Shown: positions 1-11,945 of the stretch, one piece after another
Layout of the letters: each line of letters begins with the position of its first letter
How positions within the stretch are numbered: position 1 is the stretch's first letter
DNA from: Ceratotherium simum simum
Taxonomy: Eukaryota; Chordata; Mammalia; Perissodactyla; Rhinocerotidae
Direction of reading: 5' to 3'
Assembly: GCF_000283155.1 (NCBI RefSeq)
Contig: NW_004454207.1
Span: 9,329,205 to 9,393,204 of the forward strand
DNA: 64,000 nt
Translations under genes and position numbers: made by a program
Notes under the pieces: generated by a model
Told to the model about the DNA's origin: nothing
Seen by the model: only the letters and a program-made list of their open reading frames with translations
Database searches by the model: none

Positions 1-148
1 ATGTGTGTGGTGATGGGTTGTAATTAGTATTTTGGTGGTGAACATGATGTAGTCCATGCAGAAATAGAAGTACAATGATGTACACCTGAAATTTTTGCAA
101 TGTTATAAACCAATGTTACTGCAATAAAAAAAATAAATAAATAAAAAA
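1..148 (+). mobile_element. L1 3' end (3'UTR and poly-A), truncated by window edge
   Basis: The sequence runs through a 3'UTR ending gtacacctgaaatttttgc and caatgttactgcaataaaa, then an A-rich tail. The same tail recurs at 8298-8450 with only about three differences over some 130 bases, so both belong to one fairly young L1 subfamily. The 5' part lies outside the window. Confidence 0.85.
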
Positions 149-284
149 TCTAGATCAGCTTATACTTTATGTGTTTTAACAATGTTCTTTGTAGAATAGG
201 CAATTTGAAGATAAGTACCAAAAAAAAAATTGCAATTATATGTCATAAGCTTTCTGTATTTCTATTTTATACATATAATTTCTC

Positions 285-1140
285 TGCCAATAGAAAAATT
301 AGGTCAAAGTGCAAATCCAGATGGTCAAAAGCACATGAAAAGATGCTCTTAGCAAAGGGAAATGCAAATTAAGGTAACAATAGGACATTGCTCAAGAAAG
401 AGGTACAAAATTTAAAAGAATCTATAACTGTTATTGCTGGTTGGATGCAGAGAAAAGGGCACTCTCATTCATTACTGGATGAAATTTGACCTGCTACAGC
501 TTTTTGCGAGACAATCTGGCAGCATCTATTAAAACTAAAAATATCCATGCAACTTGACCTAGTCATCCCTTTTCAGGGTATCCGACTCTTAGAAATTAAG
601 AACAACAATTGTGAATACACACACACACACATTGCTTGTAGTGGCAAAAGATGGTTATCAGAGTAAATGCCCATCAATAGAGAATGATTGAATAAATTAT
701 GGTACATCCAGCCAATGGAATATTGTACAATCAGCTAAAAAATGAATGCAAGTTATACCAGTTTACTTGGAAATTTCCAAATGGTATTTTTGAATGAGAA
801 AAGCAAGATGCAGAAAAGCATGTATAATATAATCCCATCTTTCTAAAACAATGACCAAAATAATCCCTTAAATGTATATATGCAGCTATGAGTGTGTAAA
901 ATATGAGGTTGGAGAAAATATGTATGGATAGAGACTAAATTGCTATCATGGATTATTTGGAAGCGGGATATATGCCAGAGAAGGGGGCAGGAGGGGGAGA
1001 GGAAAGCGAAGCTGAAGGGGAAAAGAAGAAAAAAAGACCACACCAAAAATTCAAATGTGTGTGGTATGATCACATTTATGCATTTTTGTAAAATTATATT
1101 TGTGAGTAGAAATGTAAAAAGCAAAAAATTTTAAATGTGA
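285..1140 (+). mobile_element. Older L1M fragment (ORF2 end and 3' region)
   Basis: Decayed L1 ORF2 phrases occur in order: cacatgaaaagatgctctta, gggaaatgcaaattaaggta, and ataaattatggtacatccag followed by ccaatggaatattgtac. No open frame survives. A short (CA)n run lies at 617-630. The right boundary is uncertain. Family rank (L1M) is inferred from divergence. Confidence 0.7.
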
Positions 1141-1510
1141 ATACCAGATTTTTTTTTAAAAAGGAAAGTGTTATAAGCTTAGGGCATAATTTGAAAACAT
1201 TTTTGTAAGGTGAATTGTTGCCATGAAATTCTTCTCATTTTTCTCTTTTCCTTTTCTTCTTTCACTATGAGCCAAAGACCAGAAAAAAGTAGTAATACAA
1301 AAGTTTTAATTGAGTTCTAGTTATCATAAATTTTGCCTAAGGAAAGAGGATTATATTTGCCAGTGTGCCTTGAAATTTTCTACAGAGATGCCCTTTAGCA
1401 GAGAACAATAAATTCATATTTTGCATTTTGCTCTTTAATAGATCCATGTTTGTGATAATATAAAAATATTTAAATTACTTAGTCAAATTATTTACTGTCC
1501 TTTTTGACTA
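1141..1510. other. Unassigned AT-rich stretch
   Basis: AT-rich sequence with no frame, RNA gene or repeat that I recognise. Confidence 0.5.
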
Positions 1511-2020
1511 TCAGTTAGGGTCTTGCCTGGAAACAGATGGCACATCCAAACTGGGTAACTGAAGAGGGTTTGACAGAGGGACTACTTAACAGAAGCACCA
1601 AGCATCGGCAGGGATTAGGGAAACCAGGAAGGGATAGTGCATTATCCTGGAAGTAGTAATATCGAGAAGCTGTTATCACTTCTAGGGCCTGGAGGAGCAA
1701 GGGGAGAGAGTGACTGTCGGGACCCAGCCCTATGGAGTGGGCTGTCTGACAGTAGCTGTGGCCTTAAGCAGAGGGATGCAGCCAACCTGTAGAGATCCTG
1801 TGGAGACAGAGCTAATGGAATCAATACTCCAACCTCCTGCTCCTCCTTCCCTCTGATCTCCTGTTGATACTCCCCATTCTTCAAACCCAATTGGAAGCCA
1901 GAAGACAAGGGAGCCCATTGACGCAGTCCACACAGGTTAGCCTCCAGGAGCACAGAGTTCAGCAGAGAGGGATGGAGAGTGGATCTGAAGGGGCAAAGAT
2001 TTCATCACTCTTTTCCACAA
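1511..2020 (-). repeat. Old LTR-like interspersed repeat
   Basis: Read on the minus strand it resembles a common mammalian repeat that ends with phrases like cagtttggatgtgccatctg and ccaggcaagaccctaactga. The layout (pyrimidine-rich sense strand, LTR-like 3' end) suggests an LTR. I could not find a target duplication and do not assign a library name. Reading frames here are incidental. Confidence 0.5.
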
Positions 2021-2130
2021 CCAATTTCTTCAGATAATTTGATGGTTGGTAAAGATGAATCATAATATTTAATCCATGGCTTCAATTATCCCATGAACTT
2101 GGCCTTATACTGATGGGAATCCATACATAT

Positions 2131-2379
2131 ATTTTTGTGTTTGTGTGAGCAAGATTAGCCCTGAGCTAACTTCTGTTGCCAATCCTCCTCTTTTTGCTGA
2201 GTAAGATTGGCCCTGGGCTAACATCCGTGCCCATTTTCCTCTACTTTATATGTGGGCCGCCTGCCATAGCATGGCTTGATAAGTGGTGCATAGGTTTGTG
2301 CGCAGGATCGGAACTTGTGAACCCTGGGCCGCCGAAGCAGAGCACATGAACTTAACCACTATGCCACTGGGCCGGCCCC
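2131..2379 (-). mobile_element. ERE1-type SINE
   Basis: Antisense ERE: it ends in gggccggcccc (the head of the SINE) and holds the tail unit gagctaacttctgttgccaa twice in variant form. The target duplication ggaatccata (2116-2125) / ggaatccaca (2381-2390) brackets it. ERE SINEs are tRNA-derived and specific to odd-toed ungulates. Confidence 0.93.
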
Positions 2380-2390
2380 AGGAATCCACA

Positions 2391-2674
2391 TTTTAAAAGC
2401 TTAGCATGAAGCTATGTGACACTCACTATCATGTGACTTAATTAAATTAGATGCCACTCAAAACACAGAAGAGAAGCTCCTGAGTTTAAGACCCAGGACA
2501 AGTAAACTCTGATAGGAGTTGGCAAGGAGAATAGGGAAAGAAAAATTTAAGTTTTCTCAAGGAGGAAGGAAAATCTCAGGACTTAGGGGATGAGGTTCAT
2601 AAGATAAATTTCACTAATGTAACAATTTTGCCTAAAGTTGGTTAAGTTCAGATGTATGTACTCTACATGTAGAC
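2391..2674. other. Unassigned stretch
   Basis: No feature recognised. Confidence 0.4.
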
Positions 2675-2845
2675 CAAAGATCTTTTGTCCAGTAGTTAGA
2701 ACACCTGGGTTCTGGATCCCTGCTACTACTTAGTTCTGGCACTTTGGGAAAATCATTTCTTTTCTCTGAGCTTGCTTCATTCTCCATATGAGAAGAGGGT
2801 AGGTCTAAAGATCTAAGCTTCCATTCAGTTCTACATTGTATGATG
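2675..2845 (+). repeat. MIR SINE fragment
   Basis: It carries the MIR 3' half: gttagaacacctgggttctg, then an equivalent of 'cttggg aaatcatt ctctgagc ttcattctcc', ending with the 'aaagatctaagcttcc' type segment. Diverged. Confidence 0.6.
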
Positions 2846-2961
2846 CTGTTATTTCACCCAAGCAGAAATCTTGCGAACGACTTGATAAAACCTTAAAGCT
2901 CAGTTAGAAAAACAGTTCAGAACATTCAGAACAAGAGTATAATTAAAATTATGATTTTAAG

Positions 2962-3506
2962 GTGCAGCCTCTATGGAAAACGGTATGGAGATTCCTCAAA
3001 AAATTAAAAATAGAAATACCCTATGATCCAGCTATCCCACTACTGGGAATCTATCCAATGAACCTGAAATCAACAATCCAAAGAGGCTTATGCACCCCTA
3101 TGTTCATTGCAGCGTTATTCACTATAGCCAAGATGTGGAAGCAACCCAAGCGTCCCTCGACTGATGATTGGATCAAGAAGATGTGGTATATATATACAAT
3201 GGAATACTACTCAGCCAAAATAAAAGACAAAATCGTCCCATTTGCAACAACATGGATGGACCTGGAGGGTATTATGTTAAGTGAAATAAGCCAGAAAGAG
3301 GAAGACAAACACCATATGATGTCACTCATATGTGGAATATAAACCAACACATGGACAGAGAAAACTGTATTGTGGTTACCAGGGGCAATGGGGGTAGGGA
3401 GTGGGCACAAGGGGTGAAGGGAGACATGTATATGGTGATTGACAAACAAAAATATACAACCCAAATTTCACACTGATATAAACTATTAAGACATCAATAA
3501 AAAAAT
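2962..3506 (+). mobile_element. 5'-truncated L1 with intact ORF2 C-terminal frame
   Basis: An open frame from 2962 to 3342 encodes about 126 residues of the L1 ORF2 C-terminus, with motifs YDPAIPLLGIYP and WYIYTMEYYSA, followed by a short 3'UTR and AATAAA at the end. The target duplication aaaattatgattttaag (about 2945-2961) / aaaaattatgacttcaag (3501-3518) shows target-primed insertion of an already truncated copy. It lacks the endonuclease and reverse transcriptase domains and cannot mobilise itself. Confidence 0.92.
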
Positions 3507-3519
3507 TATGACTTCAAGC

Positions 3520-4395
3520 ATCTTCTAATTTTAGCCTTAGGATACCTCATCATAGAATTCAGTGGGCCACTAAGAGACAATAAACCTCCCTGTTCGATGA
3601 ACACTAAGTTCAAAGCATTATATCCTTAGGGAACACTATCATTGGATAAAGACAATAGAGTACTTTAGAAAGAGGTAGTGAAAAAGTAGAGAATAATTGG
3701 TTTCAGTACATTGTATTATAGCTGAAAACCATTGAATAATCTACATCCTACTTTTTGTAATATCACACAGAAATCTCAGAAGAACAACACTGATAAGAAT
3801 GTAAAAGAAATGGAAAAAAAATACAAAGATGGAACCATGATATACTATGGCCTATTGTATCCCTTCCTATTTAGCAAAGGGAGTGCCTATCTCAAGGCTA
3901 CCCCTGTATTACATGAATGGGTATAAAATTAGTAGTAACATTCTTGTGGTATGCTAAGAAATTGGCAATGGTTGTCACAGTTTGACTTTTTCTTTCTTTA
4001 CGTCTTATTTTCATATGTATGTATGTTCTTGGAGCATTTTTATAAATTCATTCTCTCTTGATCTCATGATTGGAGGGAAAAACATTGATATCTATAGAGA
4101 TTTTTGGTGATGGTACTTGCTACCCAGAATGTCTCTTAATTTTAGAGCAACATTGATTTAGTTCTACTTGATTAACTCATATCAACGATAAAAAAAGGAG
4201 AGGGTCCCCCATACAGGGAAAAAGTGGAAGAAACATAATTTGTCAAGATATGAAAATGGAACACTTTATTTTAGAGATACAAAGCCCTGGGAGTAGGCAA
4301 TAATATCTAGATTCCTAGAAAGCCAATATTCTATGATAGTCAATGTTGTATGGAGGAAGATGTTCTATGATAGACTATGCCATAGGTCATTAGTC
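3520..4395. other. Unassigned AT-rich stretch
   Basis: No gene, RNA or repeat recognised. Frames in it are short and lack family resemblance. Confidence 0.45.
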
Positions 4396-4716
4396 AATGT
4401 TATATGGGGGAAGATTAAGAATGGTTAGAACCTGGGATTTGGCCCACCTGCTAGGAGCAGGGCAGTGGGTGTTGGGAAAACAGAGATCAAGTTTGGCAGA
4501 TAAAGTACAGCATCCAAAGGGGGTGGTAAAATCATGTTGTAATTCCAGGCAAGCAACCAGCACTAGGAGTTTAAGGGAAGATACCTGGGAGTTCTAATGA
4601 ATGAGTAGAATGCATTTAGAAGGAAGCTGGGGAGGGGAGAAGTGGATGAATCCAGGTAGACAGGCAGTTAGGGTAAGCAGGCAGTAGGGCTGCCTGCTGG
4701 AGATTTGGAACAGGAC
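4396..4716. other. Unassigned, possibly an old repeat split by the MLT1 LTR
   Basis: Purine-rich sequence similar in texture to 5139-5510. The two sides may be one old element into which the MLT1 LTR inserted. I cannot name it. Confidence 0.35.
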
Positions 4717-5133
4717 TGTATTAGTCTTCTAGGGCTGCCATAACAAAGCATCACAAACTAGGAGGTTTAAACAACAGAAACTTAGTGTCTCACAGTTCTG
4801 GAGGCTAGGAATCCAAAATCAAGGTGTCGGCTGGGTTTCTTCTGAGGGCCGTGGGGGAAGGATGTTTTCTAGGCCTCTCTCTGAGGCTTGTAGATGGCTG
4901 TCATCTCCCTGTGTTTCTTCACATTGTCTTCCCTCTATGCATGTCTCTGTGTCCAAATTTCCCCTTTTCATAAGGACACTAGTCATATTGGATTAGGGCC
5001 TGACCCAATGACCTCATTTTAGCTTGATTATCTCTGTAAAGATCCTATGTCCCAAATAAGGTCACCTTCAGAGGTACTGAGGGTCAGGACTTCAACATGA
5101 ATCTTGGGAGAGGACAAAAATCAACCCATAACA
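4717..5133 (-). mobile_element. MLT1 solo LTR (MaLR, ERVL-related)
   Basis: On the minus strand it starts tgttatgggttgatttttgt and ends with ccctagaagactaatac followed by a, a classic MaLR LTR of the MLT1 group, 417 bases long with TG...CA ends. The 5-bp duplication aggac lies on both sides (4712-4716 and 5134-5138). No internal retroviral sequence is attached, so this is a solo LTR left by recombination. Confidence 0.93.
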
Positions 5134-5138
5134 AGGAC

Positions 5139-5908
5139 TGATGAGCACGAGACAAAGCCCTAGTGCCAGAAGGGATTGGGGGATGAGACTGATTACTAAG
5201 ATAGGAATTCAGATGCAGAGACCAAGACAGAATGTGGATACTAGAGCTGGGCACATGGTAGGCAGAGTCCTGGAAATGAGATAATTGCCAGAACTGGAGT
5301 CTGGGACCAAGGCTGAAGGATGATAAGGTACCTGAATTGAAATACAAGAACTACTGAAGGATAGACTAGAATTGGCTGTTTAAGCCTGCGTGCACAGTCA
5401 AGAGGAGGTCTCAACTTCTGGGAGAGGGAGCACAGCAAAAACTGAGACTCCATGGGGCTCCATGAAGAATTGGAAAATTCCATGGGAAATGGAAAATTGA
5501 AACGGGAGGCATTAACCCAGTATACACTCTAGTGAAGCCTGTATAGGGAAGTTTTGCCAAGATTGCCTGCTCCCCCTCTCTGCCCAAATGGGTGTAGCCA
5601 GAAACTGATTATCTTTGCTCCTGATTTCCTCAAAATTGGAGTGTGCTAATCTTAGGTTCTCAAAGCATGTCAAGGACAGGTACTTGAAGCCACAGGATAA
5701 ATATGGTTCATATTCCTAGAGCATCACTTTAACTTGGAGATTATAATGGAATTAGATGCAAAGTTAGTGTGAAGTTTTATAATAAATTGTGAGAGTTGAG
5801 AAAAACTTTATGCTGGCAGAGGTCTCACCCATGTCTCCTTGACGCTTACCATTCCTGTACAAGCCAATTGGTGTCTTACTGCAAACACTTGTGACTCTCT
5901 CTTGGTCA
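5139..5908. other. Unassigned stretch
   Basis: Purine-rich to about 5510, then mixed sequence. No recognisable gene. The left part may belong with 4396-4716. Confidence 0.4.
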
Positions 5909-6252
5909 GAGTAGCAGACAGTTAACAATCCTAGGAACTGTCCTTAGCTAATGATGAATGGGAGTTGGAATTTAAATACCCCACCTTCCTTGACCTTGGG
6001 CAGGGGTGGGCCAGTGAGGAGGAAGGAGGAAACTTTGACTTATGTTCTACACTGTCTCCCCAAATTTCCCCAGTGTGATTGAGCCCCATGCTCACAGAGG
6101 TAACCTGCTCATTAATGCACCCTGGATTGGCCCCCTTCCCTTCCTGACTCACTTCCTCCCCTCTCCCATTGGTGCTTCTTGGGATTACCTCCCAAATAAA
6201 CCACTCAACTCCTAGTCTCCAGGTCTGCTTCTGGGGTAGCCTGCCCAAGACA
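5909..6252 (+). mobile_element. LTR-A family copy (solo LTR)
   Basis: Shares with 28638-29096 the ordered blocks ttccccagtgtgattgagcc, cttcccttcctgactcactt, tcccaaataaac and ccaggtctgcttctgg, ending in CA at 6252. AATAAA sits just upstream of the 3' end, as expected for an LTR. The start is approximate. Confidence 0.7.
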
Positions 6253-7998
6253 TTGAGTCTGGTCTGAACCAGGCGCGCAGACTCTAGGGTGGGTGGGGTG
6301 ACGGTGGAGTTTTAAGAATTTATATCCCTGTGCCTTTAAAGGAAATTTGCTGGTAAATTAAGAAACACTGGCTTAAGAGACTTAATCATATGGTACTTGA
6401 AACAGTTAAACCAGTGGCCCTCAACCTTTTTTCTTCCCCTAACTCTTCTGTGAGGTTCCACATTATCTTAAACAGTTGAGGTGAGCTCTGACAAAAGCTC
6501 TGTAGGTTATTCTCCTTTTATTACCCTCCAAATACAGAAACCTAAAAGTAGCAAGAACCCAAAAGCAACACACCAGCCCACACTGAACCCCAGGGCGCTA
6601 GGAATGCACCACAGATCACTGAGGAATCACCATCGTGATTCCCCGAGAACCAGCTTCATTCTGTCTAGTGCCATTTACCTTTTATTTGAAAGGTATGTGT
6701 ATAAAAAAGTGCTGGTGGATTTCTGTGTTGTTAGAAATGATTCTTTTTCTTTTGGCTCTTATTTAAAAATGAAAATTACAACAGAATCTCCCAGGACTCC
6801 CTATTGTTGCCTAATAAAACACATTTAGTAGCAGAGGTGTCCCTTGACTTGAGCTCAAATAGCACAAAATGGTAAGTGTGAATTATTCCATTATCCTCCA
6901 CCCTGCTCATGCTTTATTGCTTAATAACAGTGTAAGCAAGCCACCTAAGAAATGATTACAGTATCATGCTAAAGAGGTGGCACATCAGTTGCTGCTGCTT
7001 CTACCAATGTTGCTCTGTGATCTATGCACTTAATTTTTATTTCAATCTTCTTTCATTATTTCTGTAAACAAATTTTGGTAGCAAATAAAGGAATATAATA
7101 AATGAAACAATAAACAACTTGCTCTTGGAGTAAATTGAATGCTAGTAGAGGCATGCTACTATTGTTAATTTAGCTAAAATGTTCATAGTTTACCATCATT
7201 CTTTATTAAAAAGCACAGTAAAAAACAAAAAAGCACAGTGATATTAAACTGTACCAAATTAGTCTTCCTGCCCCTTGAAGGATTCCTTAAAATAAACAAG
7301 CAGTTTTGTTTGAAAAAAAAATTTTAAATAACAGTAGTTGAATTGCTAAGAAAGAGCCATCCAAAATGGATCTACTGGGATGCTGGAATGTTCTCTATTT
7401 AATTTTGTTTGTTTGTACCCCTGTTTCTATGCAAGAATATGGAATCATAATTAAGGTATTCCCAAGGAAATGAACATAATTATTGATTTGCAATGTTATT
7501 TATGGAGAAGCCACTAGCAAGATGCATTCATGTGTAGGGTTTACTTTTGTCTTGATTAGAAAGCAACCTCATGAAATTAGTGCTATCATAAATGGATTAT
7601 TCGTCTCATTTGTTTACTGAAACACTGACTTTTTTGTGGATGTGGACCTGGACCTGAAGGGAATGATAGATCCTTTTCTTAATTTTTCTGTAAGTTTAGA
7701 GACTTACTCCAGTTTTAGAGATATTTTTTCCCCCTGCCAGAATGGAGTCTCTGGGCTCTGTGTTTCCATTTTTGTCCTCAGAAAAGCAGTATGTATATAT
7801 TATAGGTAATTTTAGTAATACATTTATTATTTATAATCTTTAAAATATAGTTGTCTTTTTATAAGGGTTTATAGTGATTTTTTCTTGCAACTTGATCCAG
7901 ACTCTGGGATCATGCAAAATAGCTCAAATTCTCTGTATTCTGAGATTGAAAAAAAGGCCGGTAATACATTTGTAATAAGTGGGATGCATGTGACATTA
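6253..7998. other. Repeat-poor AT-rich stretch, nothing assigned
   Basis: About 1.7 kb with few repeat phrases. A hAT-like end ccagtggccctcaacct occurs near 6411 without a partner. One 115-codon frame at 6481-6828 has no family resemblance or coding texture. Confidence 0.5.
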
Positions 7999-8014
7999 AA
8001 ACCACAGGATTATA

Positions 8015-8466
8015 TCAAGGGACGAATGGATAAAGAAGCTGTGGTATATATACACAGTGGAATACTACTCAGCCATAAGAAACGATGAAATCCAGCCATT
8101 TGTGACAACATGGATGGACATTGAGGGTATAACGCAAAGTGAAATAAGTCAGAGGGAGAAGGTCAAATACCATATGATTTCCTTCATTAAGTAGTAGATA
8201 ATAACAACAATAAACAAACACATAGAGACAGAGATTGGATTGGTGGTTACCAGAGGGGAAGGGGGGAGGGAGGAGGGTGAAAGGGATAATTCGGTACATG
8301 TGTGTGGTGATGGGTTGTAATTAGTATTTTGGTGGTGAACATGATGTAATCTATGCAGAAATAGAAGTACAATGATGTACACCTGAAATTTTTACAATGT
8401 TATAAACCAATGTTACTGCAATAAAAAAAAAATTAAAAAAAAAAAACAAAAAAAAAAACAAAAAAA
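8015..8466 (+). mobile_element. 5'-truncated L1, same subfamily as 1-148
   Basis: Begins in the ORF2 C-terminus (tggtatatatacacagtgga, atactactcagccataag), runs through a G-rich 3'UTR and the shared tail, and ends in a long poly-A with AAAAC slippage. The target duplication ccacaggattata is perfect (8002-8014 and 8471-8483). Confidence 0.95.
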
Positions 8467-8483
8467 AACCCCACAGGATTATA

Positions 8484-9684
8484 ATTGTCCTCCTGTGACT
8501 ACTTTGATTTATTTAGGACGTTTATTAAAGGTCAGAGAGATGGCCACTTCTAGGTGTTAATGGAACCAATGCTGACTTGAAATTCAAAAGAAATTTGAAT
8601 ATTGCAATGATATCATATCCTTTCTGCAGTAATATTGGCTTTCTCTCCCTCCTCCCTATTTTGTCCTGACTTTTGATTGTAAAAACAATATTATAACATT
8701 TGAGAATGTTAGGAGAAAAGAAACAAAATTTATAATACTACTACTATCATTTCTATTTATTGCCTTCTATCCTTTGCCCATACACATTTATATTTTTAAA
8801 CATAGTAGCAATCATAGTATATACACAATATTGTGTTCTGCTTTTTCATTGACGACTGTCTTTGGAAAAGAGATCTGGAATTTCTATAAGGAGATTGCAA
8901 AATAGGACTAAGGAAGCTATGTCACTCTAGCTGAAAAAAGAGAGAGAGAGAGAGAGAGAACGTGTTGATTGTATCAAGCTTTTCAAAAGTGATGCATTTA
9001 CCTTAGATTGTCTTAACTAGAGATTTGAACCCAACCATCTTGGGTTGGAAAAGGGTATGGAATGCAATTAAACTAAAATTTGTGAATGAAAGTAGAGCAG
9101 CATTTGCTTTCTGCCAGATTGCTAATTAAATGCCACAGAAGACTTGCATATTTAATTTTAGCCATGTAAAGAATGTGCAATAGTTGGTAGGCAAGAGTTT
9201 GGCCAGGAAAGAAATGACTATATTTTTAGATCATTTTGCTACCCCTGTTAATTTATTATCCTCTGATGTAGCTGAAGTTTAGAAATGGAAAAGTTCCTTC
9301 ATTTGATCCAGAGTTAGGGTTTTGCCAGGCGAAAGGGCAAGGAGCCTGAGGGTATTGGCAAAAGAATGGTTGAAAAGATGTGCCATGAGTTCTAGACAGA
9401 AGAGGGAAGGAGACAGAGACAGGAGAAGGCTGATAGATGAAGACAAAGTGGGAGATGTCAAGGAGCCCGAGGTCTCTGTAATAAGAACAGACATAATGGT
9501 AAAAATAGAGCCAGAGAACTGGAAGAATGGAGGATTGCGTTCAGCAGGTTTATTAAGACTGAAATAAAATCTGAAACGCAAGTGAGCTGGCCTAGTTAAA
9601 AAGGTTTTGTTTTGTTTGTTTGTTTTGGTTTTTACATTATAAAACATTAGGACCAGAACAGAGAACAAGGCACGGGAATTCAAA
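8484..9684. other. Unassigned stretch with a (GA)n run
   Basis: No gene recognised. A perfect (AG)n microsatellite of about 20 bases lies near 8939-8959. The minus-strand frame at 9279-9689 (136 codons) is low complexity and Ser/Leu-rich and does not look like a real protein. Confidence 0.5.
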
Positions 9685-10078
9685 TCCATTCATTAACTCA
9701 TTCATACGTTAATTCAACAAATACCTTGCTAAGCCCCTCCTATGTGCCAGGCACTATTTTAGGGGCTGTGAATACAGCAGTGAATAAGGCAGAAAAATTT
9801 TTGATGCTTTGGAATTTATACTCTAATGGAGGAGTCGGACACTTAAATAAATATAATATCAAATTGTAATAAGAAAAATAAATTATAGCAAGGGCATGGA
9901 GGCATGGGGGCTGGGGAGCTATTTTACACATGATGGTCAGAGAAGTGAAGAGGGGAGAGAGGAGGGGGAACATGAAGGACATGAGGGAGGAAGCCAAGCA
10001 GACATGGGGGGGGGCATTCTAGGCATAAGAACAGCAAATGCGAAGGCCTGGAGAGGGGAATGTGCTTGGCAGGCCTGT
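9685..10078 (-). mobile_element. L2 LINE 3' end, antisense
   Basis: Read antisense, the L2 3' end comes first: ctcattcatacgttaattca, then cctatgtgccaggcactatt and gtgaatacagcagtgaa, followed by the body segment acagcaaatgcgaaggcctg. L2 is an ancient CR1-clade LINE. Confidence 0.85.
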
Positions 10079-10854
10079 CCCTAACATTTGTGAAGCCCAG
10101 GGCAAGAGTACAAATGGAGGCCCATGAACTCAATGTCTAGACGTTAAAAGTTATAAAACATATTCTGTCATCCAAACTTGACTAATGTACCTCAATATTG
10201 GCCCGGAAGGTCAGGTTTAGATTTAGAATTCTCAGACTCAGAGTTCTGTACCAGAACCTGGTGGAAGAGGGTGAGCCAGCCTCTGGCTTCTGGTCCCAGC
10301 CAGAGGTCAATCCCCCTTTGTCTTTCCACCCCGGGATCCTCCCATCCACAAGGGGTCTTGCACAATGTGAGTGGACACCCTTGCCTGCATGTCCAAGCTC
10401 TGTCCGCACAGCCCCAAACAGCTGCCCTCTGATGGCTTCTTGGAACTAGGGATATGCACAGTCATGACACAGTCTGTTCTTGGGAAGTTGAACAGGGAAA
10501 GGGCCCATGCTGGCTCTGGAAGCCAGCTCTTAGCCATTTGGGCAGCGTATTCTGGGGTCCTGGGTACCCAGAATGTGGTCCAGATGAGGCACAGGCTCTG
10601 ACTCCGCCTGTGGGGAAAGATGTGGCTGGAGGAGGGTCAGAGCAAGACCCTCGAAATCAGGAGGCCCAGGGCAGTGGCCCCTTTTGCCAGGACCTAAGGG
10701 TAGCACTTTTGCTTGTCACGCTTGAGGAGGAACAAGGAGGCTATTCCGTATATCCTCAGGATTTGAACTGTGATGATGGAGGAGATATGAAACTTCCATT
10801 CTGTGGAGGGTCTATAAAAAGTAAAGGAAGGAAGAAAAGGAAACCAGAACGTAT
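10079..10854. other. GC-rich unassigned block with overlapping frames
   Basis: Noticeably GC-rich compared with its surroundings, with several overlapping frames of 75-138 codons on both strands (for example 10454-10870 plus). None carries a motif I know. An old repeat, a decayed processed pseudogene or noncoding transcript sequence are all possible. Confidence 0.4.
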
Positions 10855-11098
10855 GGAGCATCTGTGCTGAGCCTGGCTGTGTGAAATATGCTTTTCCTTG
10901 TGTGATTTAATTTAATCTGCCAACTAACCCCGGGAAGTAGTCTTCATCCTCTTCTGCGTACAGTTAAGAAAATAAACCCAGCGAGGTCACTTCCTTGTCC
11001 AGAGTGACACAGCCAGTGAGCCATGGAGCAGAGGCTCAAACCCAGGGCTTTGGCTAATTCTAAAGCCCATATTCTTTTCACCACACCAGATCGCCTGT
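10855..11098 (+). repeat. MIR SINE
   Basis: Nearly full MIR: tgtgatttaatttaatctgc, cgaggtcacttccttgtcca, gagtgacacagccagtgagc, and ggctcaaacccagggctttg in order. Confidence 0.88.
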
Positions 11099-11284
11099 AA
11101 AAGATAGCCTCAAAGAAAGACTTCATCTGTAATGAGAGTGAAGAGCAATAAAGAAAGTAAAATCCTATACTGTTCAGAGAGGAAAATGACTGCAGGGGTC
11201 CTTAATCCAGGGCTGGTTCCTATCCTGAGGTCCCTAGAGCTCCCAGAAGTCCATGAGGATAACATATGTGAAGTTATGGTCTTT
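11099..11284. other. Unassigned stretch
   Basis: No feature recognised. Confidence 0.4.
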
Positions 11285-11945
11285 AGTTATTTTTTTAAAT
11301 TGAGGTAAAATTTATATATGGTGAAATGCACAGATCTTATATGTACAATTTGAAGAGCTCTGTTTCACAGATGCAAACACCCATGTAGCCACCACCCCAA
11401 TCAAGATATTTCCTCCAGATATGTATATGTCCTTCATCTCAGAAATTTCCCTCTGGCTCTTTCCAGGCAAACTCCTCCCACGATAGGTAACTGCCGTTCT
11501 GATTTCTATGACTATGGATTCGTTTTGCCTGGTTTAGAACTTCATGTAAATAGAATCATGCAGTATGTATTCTTTTCATTTTGCTTCTTTTGCTCAGCAT
11601 GTTTTTTGAGATTTATCCATATTATGAGATAAAAGGAGTTCTCTCCTTTTTATTGTTAAGTATTCCGTTGTATGACTATACCACCATTTGTTAATCCTTT
11701 CACTTGTAGGTGGGCATTTGGGCTGCTTTCTATTTTGGGCTTTTATGAATAAAGCTATTACAAACATTCTTGTACATGTCTTTTTGTGAGTGTATGTATT
11801 CATTTATCTTGGGCCTATACCTAGGAGGGGAATTGCTGGGTCATGCGGGAGGTGTAGATTTCACTTTTTAAGAAACTTCCACACTTTTCCAAGCTGGTTA
11901 CATCATTTTACACCCCCAGCAGTAATGTATAAGAGTTTCAGTTGA
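11285..11945 (-). mobile_element. L1M 3' region, antisense
   Basis: Begins with the antisense L1M 3'UTR aaattgaggtaaaatttat, then the antisense ORF2 end with gggcttttatgaataaagct, gcctatacctaggaggggaa and ttgctgggtcatg. No intact frame. Confidence 0.88.

Noticed and set aside
2962..3342. A 126-codon open frame with clear protein homology
   Set aside because: It is the C-terminal end of L1 ORF2 in a truncated insertion, not a host gene.
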